Shown: one piece after another, positions 5,707-5,839 of the stretch | Layout: every line of letters begins with the position of its first letter | Position numbering within the stretch: position 1 is the stretch's first letter | The notes under the pieces: generated by a model | The model's database searches: none | What the model was told of the DNA's origin: nothing | The model's input: the letters and a program-made list of their open reading frames with translations, nothing else | Source of the DNA: JAKEGN01 sp964465665 | GTDB taxonomy: Bacteria > Pseudomonadota > Gammaproteobacteria > Steroidobacterales > Woeseiaceae | Direction of reading: 5' to 3' | Length of the DNA stretch: 5,839 nt | Assembly (NCBI GenBank): GCA_964465665.1 | Contig: CAYXKM010000102.1 | Coordinates: forward strand, 1-5,839 | Made by a program: the position numbers and the translations under genes

Positions 5707-5809
5707 ACGCTCGAAGCACCTGGCCTTGCAGGTCGCCGGTGAATGTCGAGAACAATAACGACAAATTTTCCGCGGGCTGCCTGTTCGCGGCGGAAGTGCA
5801 GGGGGATTG
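5707..5809 (+). other. Short intergenic gap without a clear gene
   Basis: 103 nt between the cytochrome c stop and the next start. It holds a weak 5-bp hairpin (ACCTG at 5717-5721 area with CAGGT after GCCTTG) and an AT-richer segment with GACAAATT at 5760-5767. No confident promoter or terminator was identified. Confidence 0.4.
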
Positions 5810-5839
5810 ATGGCGCTGTTCGAGCAGCCAGTTTCAGAA
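5810..5839 (+). CDS. Start of a downstream gene (3' end outside window)
   Basis: ATG at 5810 followed by nine open codons (MALFEQPVSE) to the window end, with AGGGGG at about 5800-5805 just upstream. The spacer is short (about 4 nt) but acceptable. Too little is visible to say what it encodes. The same strand as the cytochrome c and 103 nt from its stop, so it may be in the same transcript. Confidence 0.45.
   Translation, partial: MALFEQPVSE

Noticed and set aside
5238..5810. Plus-strand open frame overlapping the cytochrome c gene
   Set aside because: Out of frame with the cytochrome, Arg-rich, no motifs. Only its last 23 codons lie outside the gene.
1..5839. CRISPR arrays, insertion sequences, tRNA or rRNA genes
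   Set aside because: No regularly spaced repeats, transposase motifs, terminal inverted repeats, cloverleaf or conserved rRNA segments were seen on either strand.

Overview
The window comes from a GC-rich (about 58-60% by eye) proteobacterium, most likely an aerobic gammaproteobacterium that uses hydrocarbons. The reasons are an AlkB-type alkane hydroxylase with its rubredoxin, a Met/His-ligated class I cytochrome c, and a microcin-like Gram-negative leader peptide. Genus cannot be told from the sequence.

Layout. (1) 1-2299, plus strand: the 3' part of a major facilitator superfamily transporter, then an FAD-dependent amino acid/amine oxidoreductase (DAO family, similar to OrdL/PuuB) starting 4 nt after the transporter stop. 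This is probably one transcript for uptake and oxidation of an amine or amino acid. (2) 2300-2504: a 205-nt non-coding stretch with an inverted repeat and a strong ribosome binding site. (3) 2505-2702, plus strand: a 65-residue peptide whose first 15 residues match the double-glycine leader of class II microcins (colicin V type). (4) 2710-2742: a 14-bp hairpin that can serve as terminator for two converging genes. (5) 2715-5010, minus strand, reading right to left: alkB (alkane 1-monooxygenase), a 53-residue rubredoxin that starts with GTG inside the alkB stop (GTGA overlap), and, 101 nt further on, a CPBP (CAAX protease/bacteriocin-processing) intramembrane protease that converges on the microcin-like gene. 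(6) 5011-5175: divergent control region with a perfect -10 box for alkB and a 17-bp operator-like palindrome at its expected transcription start. (7) 5176-5706, plus strand: exported, possibly lipid-anchored, class I cytochrome c. (8) 5810-5839: first codons of another plus-strand gene.

How the genes fit together. AlkB and rubredoxin form the terminal part of alkane hydroxylation: rubredoxin passes electrons to the di-iron AlkB. The rubredoxin reductase is not in the window. AlkB carries alanine where the Pseudomonas putida GPo1 enzyme has the chain-length gate Trp55, so longer alkanes are the expected substrates. The cytochrome c is divergent from alkB and may belong to respiration, but no direct link is visible. 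The most novel part is the microcin-like peptide facing a CPBP protease, a family known in Gram-positive bacteria for class II bacteriocin immunity. This is a candidate minimal bacteriocin/immunity pair in an alkane degrader. No dedicated peptidase-containing exporter is visible.
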